A stretch of 34,037 bases of DNA, from contig JAOPYK010000006.1 in NCBI GenBank assembly GCA_025964695.1, positions 1-34,037 of the forward strand, written 5' to 3'. Below the pieces are notes generated by a model that was not told the DNA's origin, did no database searches, and worked only from the letters and a program-made list of their open reading frames with translations. Of this stretch, positions 13,959 through 21,898 are shown in pieces (positions within the stretch are counted from its first letter, which is position 1; each line of letters opens with the position of its first letter). A program made the translations under genes and the position numbers. The DNA comes from Streptosporangiaceae bacterium. GTDB taxonomy: Bacteria > Actinomycetota > Actinomycetes > Streptosporangiales > Streptosporangiaceae.

Positions 13959-15872
13959 TTACGGGATCGTTCGGTGCAGGTTCTCGCGTTGGGACGGGCC
14001 GGGAGTGGCGTCGGCGATCCAGGGTCCTGGGATCGAAGGGTCGAGGACGCCCTCTTCCAGCCAGGTGTACTCGCCGCCCAGCACCCTCTTGGCGACCTCG
14101 GTGTCGAGGTCGTCGGTGTTACGCCAGAGCCGGTCGAAGAGCTCACTGATCCGTATCCTGGCCTGCCGGCAGAACGCGTCGGCCAGCTGGCGCGCCGACG
14201 CGCCGTCGGGGCCGTCGTCGGAGGTGGCGTCCAGCTCGGCGCGTACGCAGACCGCGCTCATCGCGAACAGCTCGGCGCCGATGTCGACCATCCGGCCCAG
14301 GAAACCCTGTTTGTATTCGAGCTTCCCTTGCCAGCGACCCGCGGCGTAGAACACCGACCGGGCCAGCTTGCGGGAGGCCCGCTCCACGAAGCGCAGATGG
14401 GTCGCCAGCGGACCGAACTCGGCGAAGGAGCCGGGTCGCTGGCCCGCTCCGGTCACCAGCGTCGGCAGCCAGCTACCGTAGAAGCCGCCCGCGCGGCCGA
14501 GGGCCCGGGCCTTGTCACCCCGGGAGACGTCCGGGTCGATGATGTCACCGGCCACCGACAGATGCTTGTCCACCGCCTCACGAGCGATCAGCAGACGCAT
14601 GATCTCTGAGCTGCCCTCGAAGATCCGGTTGATCCGCAGGTCACGGAGCATCTGCTCGGCGGGCACCCCGCGCTCGCCACGTGCCGCCAGGGAGGCGGCC
14701 GTCTCGTAACCGCGCCCGCCGCGGATCTGGACGAGCTCGTCGGCGATGCGGCAGGCCATCTCCGAGGCGTACAGCTTGGCCAGGGCCGCCTCGATCCGGA
14801 TGTCGTTGTGCTCATCGTCGGCCAGCTGGCTGGACAGATCCACCATGGCCTCGAGCGCGTAGGCCGTGGCGGCGATGAAGGAGATCTTCACCGAGATCGC
14901 CTCGTGCGCGCCGATCGGCCGGCCCCATTGGACACGTGCCGACGACCACTCGCGGGCGATCTTCGTGGCCCATTTTCCCGCCCCGGCGCACATCGCGGGC
15001 AGCGAGAGCCGGCCGGTGTTCAACGTGGTCAGTGCGATCTTCAGGCCCTGGCCTTCACGGCCGATGAGCTGATCGGCCGGCACCCGCACGTCGTGCAGCC
15101 GGGTGACGCCGTTCTCGATTCCGCGCAGTCCCATGAAGGCGTTGCGGTTCTCCACGGTGATGCCCGCCGAGGCGGCTTCCACCACGAACGCCGAGATGCC
15201 GCCGCGGTGCCCATCCGACGCCGGCACGCGGGCCATCACGACGAGCAGGTCGGCCACCACTCCGTTGGTGGTCCACAGCTTGACCCCGTTGAGGACGTAC
15301 GAGCCGTCCGGGCCGGGCACGGCGGTGGTCTGCAACCGGGCCGGGTCGGAGCCGACGTCGGGTTCAGTGAGCAGGAACGCGCTGATCTCGTGGACGCAGC
15401 GGGGCAGCCACCGGGCCTTCTGCTCGGTGGTGCCGAACAGCTTGATCGGCTGCGGCACCCCGATGGACTGGTGGGCGGAGAGCAGGGCGCCGAGTGCGGG
15501 GTTCACCGATCCGACGACCATGAGCGCCTTGTTGTAGTAGATCTGGCTGAGCCCCAGCCCGCCGTACTCCTCGGGAACCTTCATGCCAAGGGCGCCGAGC
15601 GCGCGCAGTCCCTTGATCACCTCGTCGGGTATGCGGGCCTCACGTTCGATGACCTCTGGGTCGATCTTGGTACTGCAGAACTCGCGTAGCAGGGCCAGAA
15701 ACTTCTCGCCCTTGGCCTTGGCCTCCTCCAACGGGCGGGGATGCGGATGGATAAGGTCCAGCCGGAAGTCGCCTAGAAACAGCTGCTTTCCGAAGCTGGG
15801 CCGACGCCATTCGCTCTCCCGCGCCTCTTCGGCGACCTGACGTGCGGTTCGTTCATCCACGGGCTGGGTCAT
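13959..15872 (-). CDS. Acyl-CoA dehydrogenase, long (VLCAD/ACAD9-like)
   Basis: ATG at 15872 is preceded by GGGAG. The 637-aa flavoprotein oxidises acyl-CoA to trans-2-enoyl-CoA, the step before the hydratase. The core (about 60-430) has the FAD/substrate motif LLTEPDVGSD (167-176), ARVQWGRPIG (312-321), IRGGRGYE (383-390) and the catalytic base Glu419 in RIFEGSSEI. A C-terminal extension of about 200 residues, with DIGAELFAMSAVCVRAE, is the feature of very-long-chain dehydrogenases. It converges with the hydratase gene across only 41 bases. A perfect palindrome lies 46 bases upstream of its start. Confidence 0.92.
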   Translation of the reverse strand: MTQPVDERTARQVAEEARESEWRRPSFGKQLFLGDFRLDLIHPHPRPLEEAKAKGEKFLALLREFCSTKIDPEVIEREARIPDEVIKGLRALGALGMKVPEEYGGLGLSQIYYNKALMVVGSVNPALGALLSAHQSIGVPQPIKLFGTTEQKARWLPRCVHEISAFLLTEPDVGSDPARLQTTAVPGPDGSYVLNGVKLWTTNGVVADLLVVMARVPASDGHRGGISAFVVEAASAGITVENRNAFMGLRGIENGVTRLHDVRVPADQLIGREGQGLKIALTTLNTGRLSLPAMCAGAGKWATKIAREWSSARVQWGRPIGAHEAISVKISFIAATAYALEAMVDLSSQLADDEHNDIRIEAALAKLYASEMACRIADELVQIRGGRGYETAASLAARGERGVPAEQMLRDLRINRIFEGSSEIMRLLIAREAVDKHLSVAGDIIDPDVSRGDKARALGRAGGFYGSWLPTLVTGAGQRPGSFAEFGPLATHLRFVERASRKLARSVFYAAGRWQGKLEYKQGFLGRMVDIGAELFAMSAVCVRAELDATSDDGPDGASARQLADAFCRQARIRISELFDRLWRNTDDLDTEVAKRVLGGEYTWLEEGVLDPSIPGPWIADATPGPSQRENLHRTIP

Positions 15873-15917
15873 GTTGATCTCCCTAAGAGGACATATTCGT
15901 GAAGTTACGCCTTGGTT

Positions 15918-15931
15918 CTACTCTTGAGTAG
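15918..15931 (-). promoter_or_regulatory. Palindrome CTACTC-TT-GAGTAG, candidate acd operator
   Basis: A perfect 14-bp inverted repeat lies 46 to 59 bases upstream of the acyl-CoA dehydrogenase start, in the promoter zone. Short palindromes of this size in front of acyl-CoA genes are commonly sites for TetR-family regulators; no such regulator gene is in the window, so the owner is unknown. Confidence 0.5.
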
Positions 15932-16000
15932 CCCCCAATCAGGGGAGCGGGAGAACGTCATAACGGTCATGCCCATAAACCGCCGGAGTGATCCGTATCG

Positions 16001-16224
16001 CTGAGCGACGGACTCGACCGGGAGGAGTACGCCGTCGGGATCAGCTGCGTGGCCGTCCCGGTGTCCGCGGCTCCGGGGCCGTGCTGGGTGCGCTGGCGGT
16101 CTCCTGCCGGACGGGGAGACTGTGGAGGATCGAGGCCGCCGCGCCCAGCCCGCGCGCCACCGCGGCCCGGATCGCGCGAAGCCTGACTTTGCCAGGTGAA
16201 AATCGCGTGCTTGCCGCAGACTGA
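16001..16224 (+). pseudogene. Frameshifted remnant of an IclR-family regulator (C-terminal domain only)
   Basis: One frame (16007 to about 16055) reads DGLDREEYAVGISCVAVPV, and after a single shift near 16060 the next frame reads GSGAVLGALAVSCRTGRL and continues ATAARIARSL to a stop at 16222. The joined text is the IclR effector-binding domain, whose conserved features are the EE, G-x-x-CVA-x-PV and VLGALAVS segments. The first frame meets a TGA at 15989, and no helix-turn-helix half is present upstream, so the 5' part of the gene has been lost. IclR regulators often control aromatic or acyl catabolism, which fits the neighbours, but this copy is dead. Confidence 0.7.
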
Positions 16225-16255
16225 CGAACCTCTGATCCTCTGATGCAGAGAGACA

Positions 16256-16494
16256 ACGGGGGCCGATCACGGCCTGGACCTCAGTCTCGACGCGTTGCGG
16301 GCCGCGGTCTTCGCCGCCACCGTCGATCGATACGGCGTCGCGAGCGCACGGCGCCCGACCGCGCGGAAACGTTCTTGCAGCAGCGGCCGTACGAGACTCG
16401 CTATGGTGATGTCACCTGGCATCTCGCCGGTCTGGCCCGGCCGGGTGTGCGCTCAGGGCCTCTCCACCAGGGGGGTTTTGGGTTTTCCTGGTAA
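16256..16494 (+). pseudogene. Probable second decayed coding fragment, family unknown
   Basis: Two overlapping plus frames each contain a stretch that looks coding, one giving way to the other. The first reads LSLDALRAAVFAATVDRYG (about 16280-16340), with good helix-like composition, then turns to arginine-rich noise. The second becomes protein-like from about 16350 with RAETFLQQRPYETRYGDVTW and LAGLARPGV. This is the signature of one ancestral frame broken by an indel. No start with a ribosome site is present. I cannot identify the parent family. Confidence 0.4.
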
Positions 16495-16502
16495 TGATTA
16501 CC
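16490..16502. promoter_or_regulatory. Palindrome GGTAATGATTACC upstream of methyltransferase
   Basis: A perfect 6+1+6 palindrome, AT-rich against the background, lies 124 bases ahead of the methyltransferase start. It follows T-rich DNA (GGGTTTTGGGTTTTCC). It may be an operator for the downstream gene; the rest of the gap to 16625 shows nothing else I can name. Confidence 0.35.
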
Positions 16503-16625
16503 GCTGGGGAGGCGGATGGCCGACCAATGGGTAGACTTACGCATCTTTGGGCGGCCGGGTCTTGGACTCATCTGTGAGCGCCCTGGCCGACGACCTTTAT
16601 CTGATCACTCAGCGAGTGGGAACGC

Positions 16626-17456
16626 ATGCAGCCACCAGCCAAGAAGAACGCCATCGCCCGGACTGTCCTGAAGTTGCTCGGCAGCCGCGAGCCCACCGCT
16701 CCCACCGCGGGAGACGGGGAGGTCGTGATCGTCGACGGACAGCCCGTGCAGCCTCCGGCGGGCGAGGGCGCTCTGGAGAACCACCTGGGTGGTGACGAGG
16801 CTCGTAACTACCGGCAGTACGAGTACGACGTCGTGGCGCCGCATGTCGGCCGGTCTCTCCTCGAGGTCGGTTCCGGGCTGGGACACTTCTCCGAGCAGTT
16901 CGCAGGCCGGCTCGACTACCTCGTGGTCAGCGATAACGACCCTTACTGCGTGGAGCAGTTGGAGAAGCGGTACGCCGGCAACCCGGACGTCGAGGTACTG
17001 GATCTGGCACTGCCGGCCACGATCCAGATCCGGCAGAAGGTCGACACGGTCGTGATGATGAACGTCCTCGAGCACATCAAGGACGACGTCCAGGCACTCA
17101 AGGACCTCGCCTCGGTCACCGAGCCCGGCGGACGGATCGTCATCTGGGTTCCCGGCTACATGCAGCTGTACGGAGACTTCGACCGGAAGGTCGGGCATGT
17201 GACCCGCTACACGCCCGCGACGCTGTCCGCGAGCGTCAAGGCCGCCGGTCTCGACATCGATGTGGTCAAGCCCATCAACTTCCTGGGCGGTATCGCCTGG
17301 TGGCTCGCGGTCCGTCGCGGCGGCGCCGGCTACCCCGACCCCCGCCTGGTCAAGATCTACGACCGTACGGTCGTGCCCACCACCCGGCTGATCGAGCGGC
17401 TGATCCGTCCGCCGTTCGGCCAGACGGTGATCTGCGTCGCCCGGGTGCCGCGCTAG
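16626..17456 (+). CDS. Class I SAM-dependent methyltransferase
   Basis: A 276-aa protein starting at ATG 16626 with a weak GTGGGA ribosome site. After a disordered N-terminus (1-50) comes a Methyltransf_11/12 core: motif I LLEVGSGLGHF (78-88), acidic VSDNDP (Asp103), MMNVLEHIKDD and GGRIVIWVPGY. It is followed by a GDFDRKVGHVTRYT segment, the GHxxRY signature seen in methyltransferases linked to polyprenol-phosphate sugar transfer and surface glycan genes. The C-terminal part has a hydrophobic stretch (INFLGGIAWWLAV) and an amphipathic, basic end (RLIERLIRPP), which suggest membrane association. The substrate is not known; no glycosyltransferase is adjacent. Confidence 0.82.
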   Translation: MQPPAKKNAIARTVLKLLGSREPTAPTAGDGEVVIVDGQPVQPPAGEGALENHLGGDEARNYRQYEYDVVAPHVGRSLLEVGSGLGHFSEQFAGRLDYLVVSDNDPYCVEQLEKRYAGNPDVEVLDLALPATIQIRQKVDTVVMMNVLEHIKDDVQALKDLASVTEPGGRIVIWVPGYMQLYGDFDRKVGHVTRYTPATLSASVKAAGLDIDVVKPINFLGGIAWWLAVRRGGAGYPDPRLVKIYDRTVVPTTRLIERLIRPPFGQTVICVARVPR

Positions 17457-17501
17457 TACGACGCAACGGTGAGCAGCACCCGGAGTCTCTGCCGTGCCCT
17501 G

Positions 17502-17633
17502 TCAGCCGGCGATGCGGCGCAACGGGTTGCGCAGCAGCCTCCGGGTGGGGCTGGTGCGGCGGGACTCGACCGCCTGCCGGGTGAGGTGGGCGATGTGGTC
17601 GGCGGCGATCTGCCGTACGAACTCAGGATGCAT
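17502..17633 (-). CDS. Small conserved-looking 43-aa protein
   Basis: On the minus strand ATG at 17633 is preceded by GGAGGA with a 4-base spacer, one of the best ribosome sites in the window. The product begins MHPEFVRQIAADHIAHLTRQ and ends RRLLRNPLRRIAG: an amphipathic helix followed by a strongly basic tail. I recall similar short proteins starting MHPEFVRQ in actinomycetes but cannot name a function. It lies downstream of the LAL regulator in the same direction, 132 bases after that stop, and converges with the methyltransferase gene. Confidence 0.6.
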   Translation of the reverse strand: MHPEFVRQIAADHIAHLTRQAVESRRTSPTRRLLRNPLRRIAG

Positions 17634-17755
17634 GGTGTCCTCCGGATGTCGTGCTCTCTTGCTGACATCTCCAAGACTCCTGCTAAGGCGGGTGTACCCA
17701 CATCGGGCGCATGCCTTATCTCCGCCGCTCCCCGGCGTCTTAGGCCGCCAGGGTG

Positions 17756-17770
17756 CTTAGGCCGCCTAAG
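17756..17770 (-). terminator. Short inverted repeat at the end of the LAL gene
   Basis: CTTAGGC (17756-17762) and GCCTAAG (17764-17770) form a palindrome around one base and span the regulator's stop codon (17766-17768). Another CTTAGGCCGCC copy lies at about 17739. It could be a weak terminator or an operator for the small downstream gene. Confidence 0.3.
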
Positions 17771-20675
17771 GCGCCGGGCGCGGGCCGGCGGGGACGCGGT
17801 CGAACAGGCCCAGGCGGTGGGCGGTGGCGGCGGCCTCGCCGCGGCCGGCGACCCCGAGCTTGGCCAGGATGTGGGAGACGTGCACGCTCGCGGTCTTGGC
17901 GGAGATGAACAGCACCGCCGCGATGTCCCGGTTGCTGCGGCCCTCGGTGACCAGGCGGAGCACTTCGAGCTCGCGTGGCGTCAGCCCGAGCGAAGTGGGC
18001 TCGCCCGTCGTGAGCCCGGCGCGGCGGGACAGGTCGCTGATCGTCTCATATAGCGGCCGGGCACTGAGCCGCTCGGCCAGCTCGCCGGCGCGGCGCAGCC
18101 GTACCCCTGCCCCTTCGCGGTCACCTGAGGCCAGGGCTGCCGTGGCCGCACCCATCAGGGCACGGGCCCGTGCGTAGGGCTGCGACAGGGATTCCCAGGC
18201 CGCGGCGGCGGTGTCCCAGGCCGCGGGATCGGCCACCCCGGCAGGGGCGACCGTGGCGTCGAAGGTCAGCTGATGGGCTCGTTGCAGCGGACCGAGGACG
18301 GGGAGTTTCCCGGCGCGGGCCCGCACCGCGGCCAGCGTGCGCTCATCTCCGATCGCCAGGCACGCCTTGGCGGCGAGCACCAGCACCGGCCACGCGTAGC
18401 GGGCGTCGTCGGACAGCCGGGCGTCGGCGACGACCGGCTCGACGGCGGCGGGCACCAGCTCAGGCCTGCCCTGCCCCAGCAGCAGTACGGCCTCCAGCCG
18501 GATGACCGCGAAGAGGTCCTCGCTGCGGCGGGTCGCATCCCGCGCGGTGAGGCTGGAGGCCGCCTCCAGCGCCGCCGCGGCGGCGGGCAGATCGCCCCGG
18601 GCCACCCAGATTTCGCCGGCCAGTTCCTGGAGGGCGGCCCGGTGGCTGAGCGGGGGATCCTGCTCCTGTGCCTGCTCGATCACGGTCAGCGCCTCGTCCC
18701 AGCGGCCGAGCGAGACCAACGGCTCGGCCAGGTTGATGGCGAGGATGGTGCCCGATACCCGGCTCAGCCCGAAGCGTCCGGCCTGCTCGACGCCACGGCG
18801 GGCCACCTTGGTGGCCTCCTCATGACGGCCGGCTCCCTCCAGGACGTGGGATCGGTTGACCGCTACCCGCAGGACCGGCCGGAACGCCGCGGCCCCTTCC
18901 GCGATGGGTTCGATCCGATCCAGCTGGGCGAGGCTCTCGTCGACGTCGATGATGCCACCGTCGAGGCAGAGCAGCGTGAGCAGCCCGCTGGCCTCGGCCA
19001 AGGGGTCGCCGACCTGCCGGGCCATCGCGACGGCCTCTTCGGCGGCGGCACGTGCCTCGCCCTTGCCGAGCATCTTGAACAGCTGCTCGGCCATCGTGGC
19101 GAGTGCCCGCGCCCGGCCGGTGGTGGGCGGCTCCGCGGGGACCAGGCGGATCGCCTCGTGCAGGTCGGCGATGCCCTCGGGCCGGCGCAGCTGCAGCGAC
19201 AGACGGCCGCGCTGCTCCAGCAGGCAGGCCGCACGCTCGGGGTCGTCGACCTGCTTGAGCGCGGCCGTGGCGAGCTTGATCCCGCGTTCGCTCTCGCCGG
19301 CCAGGTCGGCGGCCATGACCGCCTTCTCCAGCACCTGGGTCTGGTCGTGACCGATGCGCGCCGCGGCGTCGGGCACCCGGTCCCACAGCTCGAGAACCCT
19401 GGACAGCATGCTCAGCGCCTCCGAGTGGGCGGCGGCCTTCAGCGCCGCGAGGGCCGCCCGCCAAGCACTGATCAAAGCCCAGGTGACGTTGTGCGCGGAG
19501 TGCCAGTGGTGGGCCAGCTCGACGGCCGCACGCCCGGACGGCACGAGCTCCGGATCCTGCTCCAGCGCCTCGGCGTAGCGGGTGTGCAGCCGGGTGTGCT
19601 CACCGGGCAGCAGATCGTCGTGGACGGCCTCGCGGATCAGGGCATGCCGGAAACAGTAGCCGTCCCCCTCGACGATGATCACGTTGGCCGCCACCGCGGG
19701 GCGCAGTAGCCGGGTGAGTGTGGTGTCGTCGTACCCGGACACCGCGGCCAGCAACGCGTGCTCGATATGGGCACCGCCGCCGCTGGCCATCCGGAGCAGC
19801 TCCTGGGTGTCCTCGGGCAGCTTCTGCATGTTGGCCAGCAGCAGGTCACGCAGCGACTCGGGCAGCTCGCCGGCGAGCTGGCCGTCGCAGCCGATCAGCG
19901 CCTCCACGAACAGCGGGTTGCCTTCGCTGCGCCTGTAGACCTTGTCGATCAGCCGCGGTTCGGGCTCCCGCTTGAGCAGGTCCTGCGCGAGCTCCGCCAC
20001 CTCGCGACGGGACAGCCGGCCCAGCTCCTGACGCTGCACCCGGTCGACCCGGTCCAGCTCGGCCAGCAGCGGGCGTAGCGGATGGGTCCGGTGCAGCTCG
20101 TCGAGGCGGTAGGTGACCAGGATGAACACCTTGCCACCGAGGTTGCGGATGAGGAACGAGAGCAGATCCCGGGTGGATCTGTCGGCCCAGTGGGCGTCCT
20201 CGATGACGAGCACCAGCGGGCTCGACTCGGCCAGCCGCTCCAGCAGGGTCAGCACCAGCTCGAACAGCCGGGCCCGCACCTCGCCGGAGGTGCTCTCGCC
20301 CTCCGGCTCACCGAACTCCGGCAGCAGCCGTGCCAGCCCGGCGGCGGTCGCCCCGGGCAGGAGCTCCGCGACCCGGTCGATGCCGATCTCCCGGACGAGC
20401 TGACGCAGAGCCGCGGTGAAGGGCGCGAAAGGCAGGCCGTCCGAGCCCAGCTCCAGACAGCCGCCGACCAGCACCCGCGCGTCCCGGCGCACCCGGCCGA
20501 CGAACTCGTTGATCAGGCGCGTCTTGCCGACTCCCGCCTCACCGCCGATGAGCACCGCGCCCGGCGCCATGGAGAACGCCGCGCTGAGCCGGTCCAGCTC
20601 CTGGGCCCGGCCGATGATGACAGGAGTCCCCGCATGCGTGCTCACGCTGCCCAGGATGTCATCCGACCCCGACAT
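17766..20675 (-). CDS. LAL-type LuxR-family transcriptional regulator with AAA ATPase
   Basis: A 969-aa large ATP-binding LuxR regulator. An N-terminal AAA/NACHT-like module carries Walker A GGEAGVGKT (44-52) and Walker B LVLVIED (154-160) followed by AHWAD. A long helical middle (about 330-890) with repeated Ala/Leu-rich pairs looks like TPR-type sensing repeats. The C-terminal LuxR helix-turn-helix starts at about 896 (LGLTPRELEVLRLVTEGRSN, then HVSHILAKLGV). Such regulators activate pathway genes on binding an inducer and ATP. ATG at 20675 has no Shine-Dalgarno sequence; GTG ten codons in is an alternative. The gene follows the CoA-transferase gene by 84 bases in the same direction, so it may respond to acyl-CoA metabolism. 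Confidence 0.93.
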   Translation of the reverse strand: MSGSDDILGSVSTHAGTPVIIGRAQELDRLSAAFSMAPGAVLIGGEAGVGKTRLINEFVGRVRRDARVLVGGCLELGSDGLPFAPFTAALRQLVREIGIDRVAELLPGATAAGLARLLPEFGEPEGESTSGEVRARLFELVLTLLERLAESSPLVLVIEDAHWADRSTRDLLSFLIRNLGGKVFILVTYRLDELHRTHPLRPLLAELDRVDRVQRQELGRLSRREVAELAQDLLKREPEPRLIDKVYRRSEGNPLFVEALIGCDGQLAGELPESLRDLLLANMQKLPEDTQELLRMASGGGAHIEHALLAAVSGYDDTTLTRLLRPAVAANVIIVEGDGYCFRHALIREAVHDDLLPGEHTRLHTRYAEALEQDPELVPSGRAAVELAHHWHSAHNVTWALISAWRAALAALKAAAHSEALSMLSRVLELWDRVPDAAARIGHDQTQVLEKAVMAADLAGESERGIKLATAALKQVDDPERAACLLEQRGRLSLQLRRPEGIADLHEAIRLVPAEPPTTGRARALATMAEQLFKMLGKGEARAAAEEAVAMARQVGDPLAEASGLLTLLCLDGGIIDVDESLAQLDRIEPIAEGAAAFRPVLRVAVNRSHVLEGAGRHEEATKVARRGVEQAGRFGLSRVSGTILAINLAEPLVSLGRWDEALTVIEQAQEQDPPLSHRAALQELAGEIWVARGDLPAAAAALEAASSLTARDATRRSEDLFAVIRLEAVLLLGQGRPELVPAAVEPVVADARLSDDARYAWPVLVLAAKACLAIGDERTLAAVRARAGKLPVLGPLQRAHQLTFDATVAPAGVADPAAWDTAAAAWESLSQPYARARALMGAATAALASGDREGAGVRLRRAGELAERLSARPLYETISDLSRRAGLTTGEPTSLGLTPRELEVLRLVTEGRSNRDIAAVLFISAKTASVHVSHILAKLGVAGRGEAAATAHRLGLFDRVPAGPRPAP

Positions 20676-20705
20676 AACGCACCAGACTTATTTGCCGGCT
20701 CGTCC

Positions 20706-20723
20706 CTGGCCCTTTGCGGCCAG
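20706..20723 (-). terminator. Weak hairpin between CoA-transferase and LAL genes
   Basis: CTGGCC and GGCCAG form a 6-bp stem around a 6-base loop in the 84-base gap. It is short for a terminator and may only attenuate read-through. Confidence 0.25.
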
Positions 20724-20759
20724 GTTCGTGACGCCGCCCGCGGTGCCGATGCGTCCGGT

Positions 20760-21797
20760 TCAGTGCCAGCCCTGTCCGTGGTGCTGGTCGAGCGCCGCGA
20801 TCGGGCCTGGCGGGAGAGGTGGATGGGTGCTGGTCCGGATCGGGCTGCCCACGGTTCCGGCCGCGATCACGCCGCGCTGCAGGAAATGGTCCAGGTGCAT
20901 CATCTCGTCCCGGTTCAGCGCGGGGGCGACGGGTGCCCCCGCGGCCGTCAGCAAGGCCGTGGCCTCCTCACGGGTCAGCGGGGCGATGGCGGCGGCGATC
21001 TCCGCGTCCAGTTCGCCGACCCTGTCCAGCCGTTCGAGAAACGGCGTCTCGGCGTGCCGTTCCAGCCCGAGCGCCCGGCAGGTGGCCGCCCACAGACGCT
21101 CCTCGGACACCACTCCGAGGGTGATCTTCCCGCCGTCCCTGGTCGGGTAGACGCCATAGCCCGGGACCGGCCCGGCGCCGTCGTTCCTGCTCTTGGCCAT
21201 GGGCACCGTGCCGACCCAGTTGGCCAGGACATCCGCCATGCCCAGATCGATCCGGTCGCCCCGACCGGTCTGGCGGGCCTTCAGCACGCCGGCCGTGATG
21301 GCGAAGGCCGCCATCGTGGCCGCTCCCATGTCCGCCACCGGCAGCTCGTCGGCGTCGGGCGAAACGGCGTCCGGCGGGAGCGCCCCGGTGTAGGCCCGGT
21401 AGTTGACATCGTGGCCGGGCACCTCGGCGAGGGCGCCCTCGGCTCCGTACCCGGACAGCGAGCAGTAGACGACGCGGGGGTTGAGCTCCCGTACGATCTC
21501 GTGACCCACGCCGAGGCGGTCGGCGACGCCCGGCCGGTAGCCCTCCACGAAGACGTCGGCGTCCCCGGCGAGCCTTAGGCAACGCGCCCGGTCACCGGAG
21601 TCCTTCAGGTCCAGCACGAGGCTTCGCTTGTGCTGGTTGAGCAGCTCGAAGTGGTTCCCGAACATCCGCATGGGCTCCCCGCCCGGGGGTTCCACCTTGA
21701 TCACGTCGGCACCCAGCTGGGCCAGCAGCTGGGTGGCGTACGGACCCGGCCGCCACATCGTGAGGTCGAGTACCCGCAGTCCATCGAGCAGAGCCAT
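20760..21797 (-). CDS. CaiB/BaiF family CoA-transferase (class III), racemase-like
   Basis: The 345-aa protein belongs to the family containing formyl-CoA transferase and alpha-methylacyl-CoA racemase. Visible are LDGLRVLDLT and RPGPYATQLLAQLGADVIKVEPP at the N-terminus, NQHKRSLVLDLK, ADVFVEGYRPGV, GHDVNYRAYTGAL (His129) and VADMGAA (Asp156), followed by TGRGDRIDL. The Asp and the upstream His match the catalytic pair of the racemase subgroup; class III transferases also use the Asp. At 345 residues it is nearer racemase length (about 360) than full-length transferases (about 400 or more). ATG at 21797 lacks a Shine-Dalgarno site, and a TTGACT promoter element lies only 29 bases upstream, so the mRNA may be short-leadered or leaderless. 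Confidence 0.88.
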   Translation of the reverse strand: MALLDGLRVLDLTMWRPGPYATQLLAQLGADVIKVEPPGGEPMRMFGNHFELLNQHKRSLVLDLKDSGDRARCLRLAGDADVFVEGYRPGVADRLGVGHEIVRELNPRVVYCSLSGYGAEGALAEVPGHDVNYRAYTGALPPDAVSPDADELPVADMGAATMAAFAITAGVLKARQTGRGDRIDLGMADVLANWVGTVPMAKSRNDGAGPVPGYGVYPTRDGGKITLGVVSEERLWAATCRALGLERHAETPFLERLDRVGELDAEIAAAIAPLTREEATALLTAAGAPVAPALNRDEMMHLDHFLQRGVIAAGTVGSPIRTSTHPPLPPGPIAALDQHHGQGWH

Positions 21798-21826
21798 GGG
21801 AGTACGGTGCCGCCCGTACCCGGCGG

Positions 21827-21843
21827 AGTCAAGCGAGCGCTTG
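21827..21843 (-). promoter_or_regulatory. TetR-type palindrome overlapping a -35 box
   Basis: CAAGCG-AG-CGCTTG (21830-21843) is a perfect palindrome 32 to 46 bases upstream of the CoA-transferase start. On the minus strand it runs directly into TTGACT (21827-21832 on plus), a good -35 hexamer; the matching -10 is not obvious. Overlap of operator and -35 suggests repression, and the CAAGCG half-site is of a style common for TetR regulators of lipid genes in actinomycetes. Confidence 0.5.
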
Positions 21844-21898
21844 GTTGACGAGTCGGGCGGGCGCCGGTCGGTGGAGGTGGCCGTATGCCTGCGTCCGG

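Noticed and set aside
15905-16270. 121-codon minus-strand frame across the decayed region
   Set aside because: Arginine/proline-rich noise opposite the IclR remnant; it also overlaps the dehydrogenase promoter.
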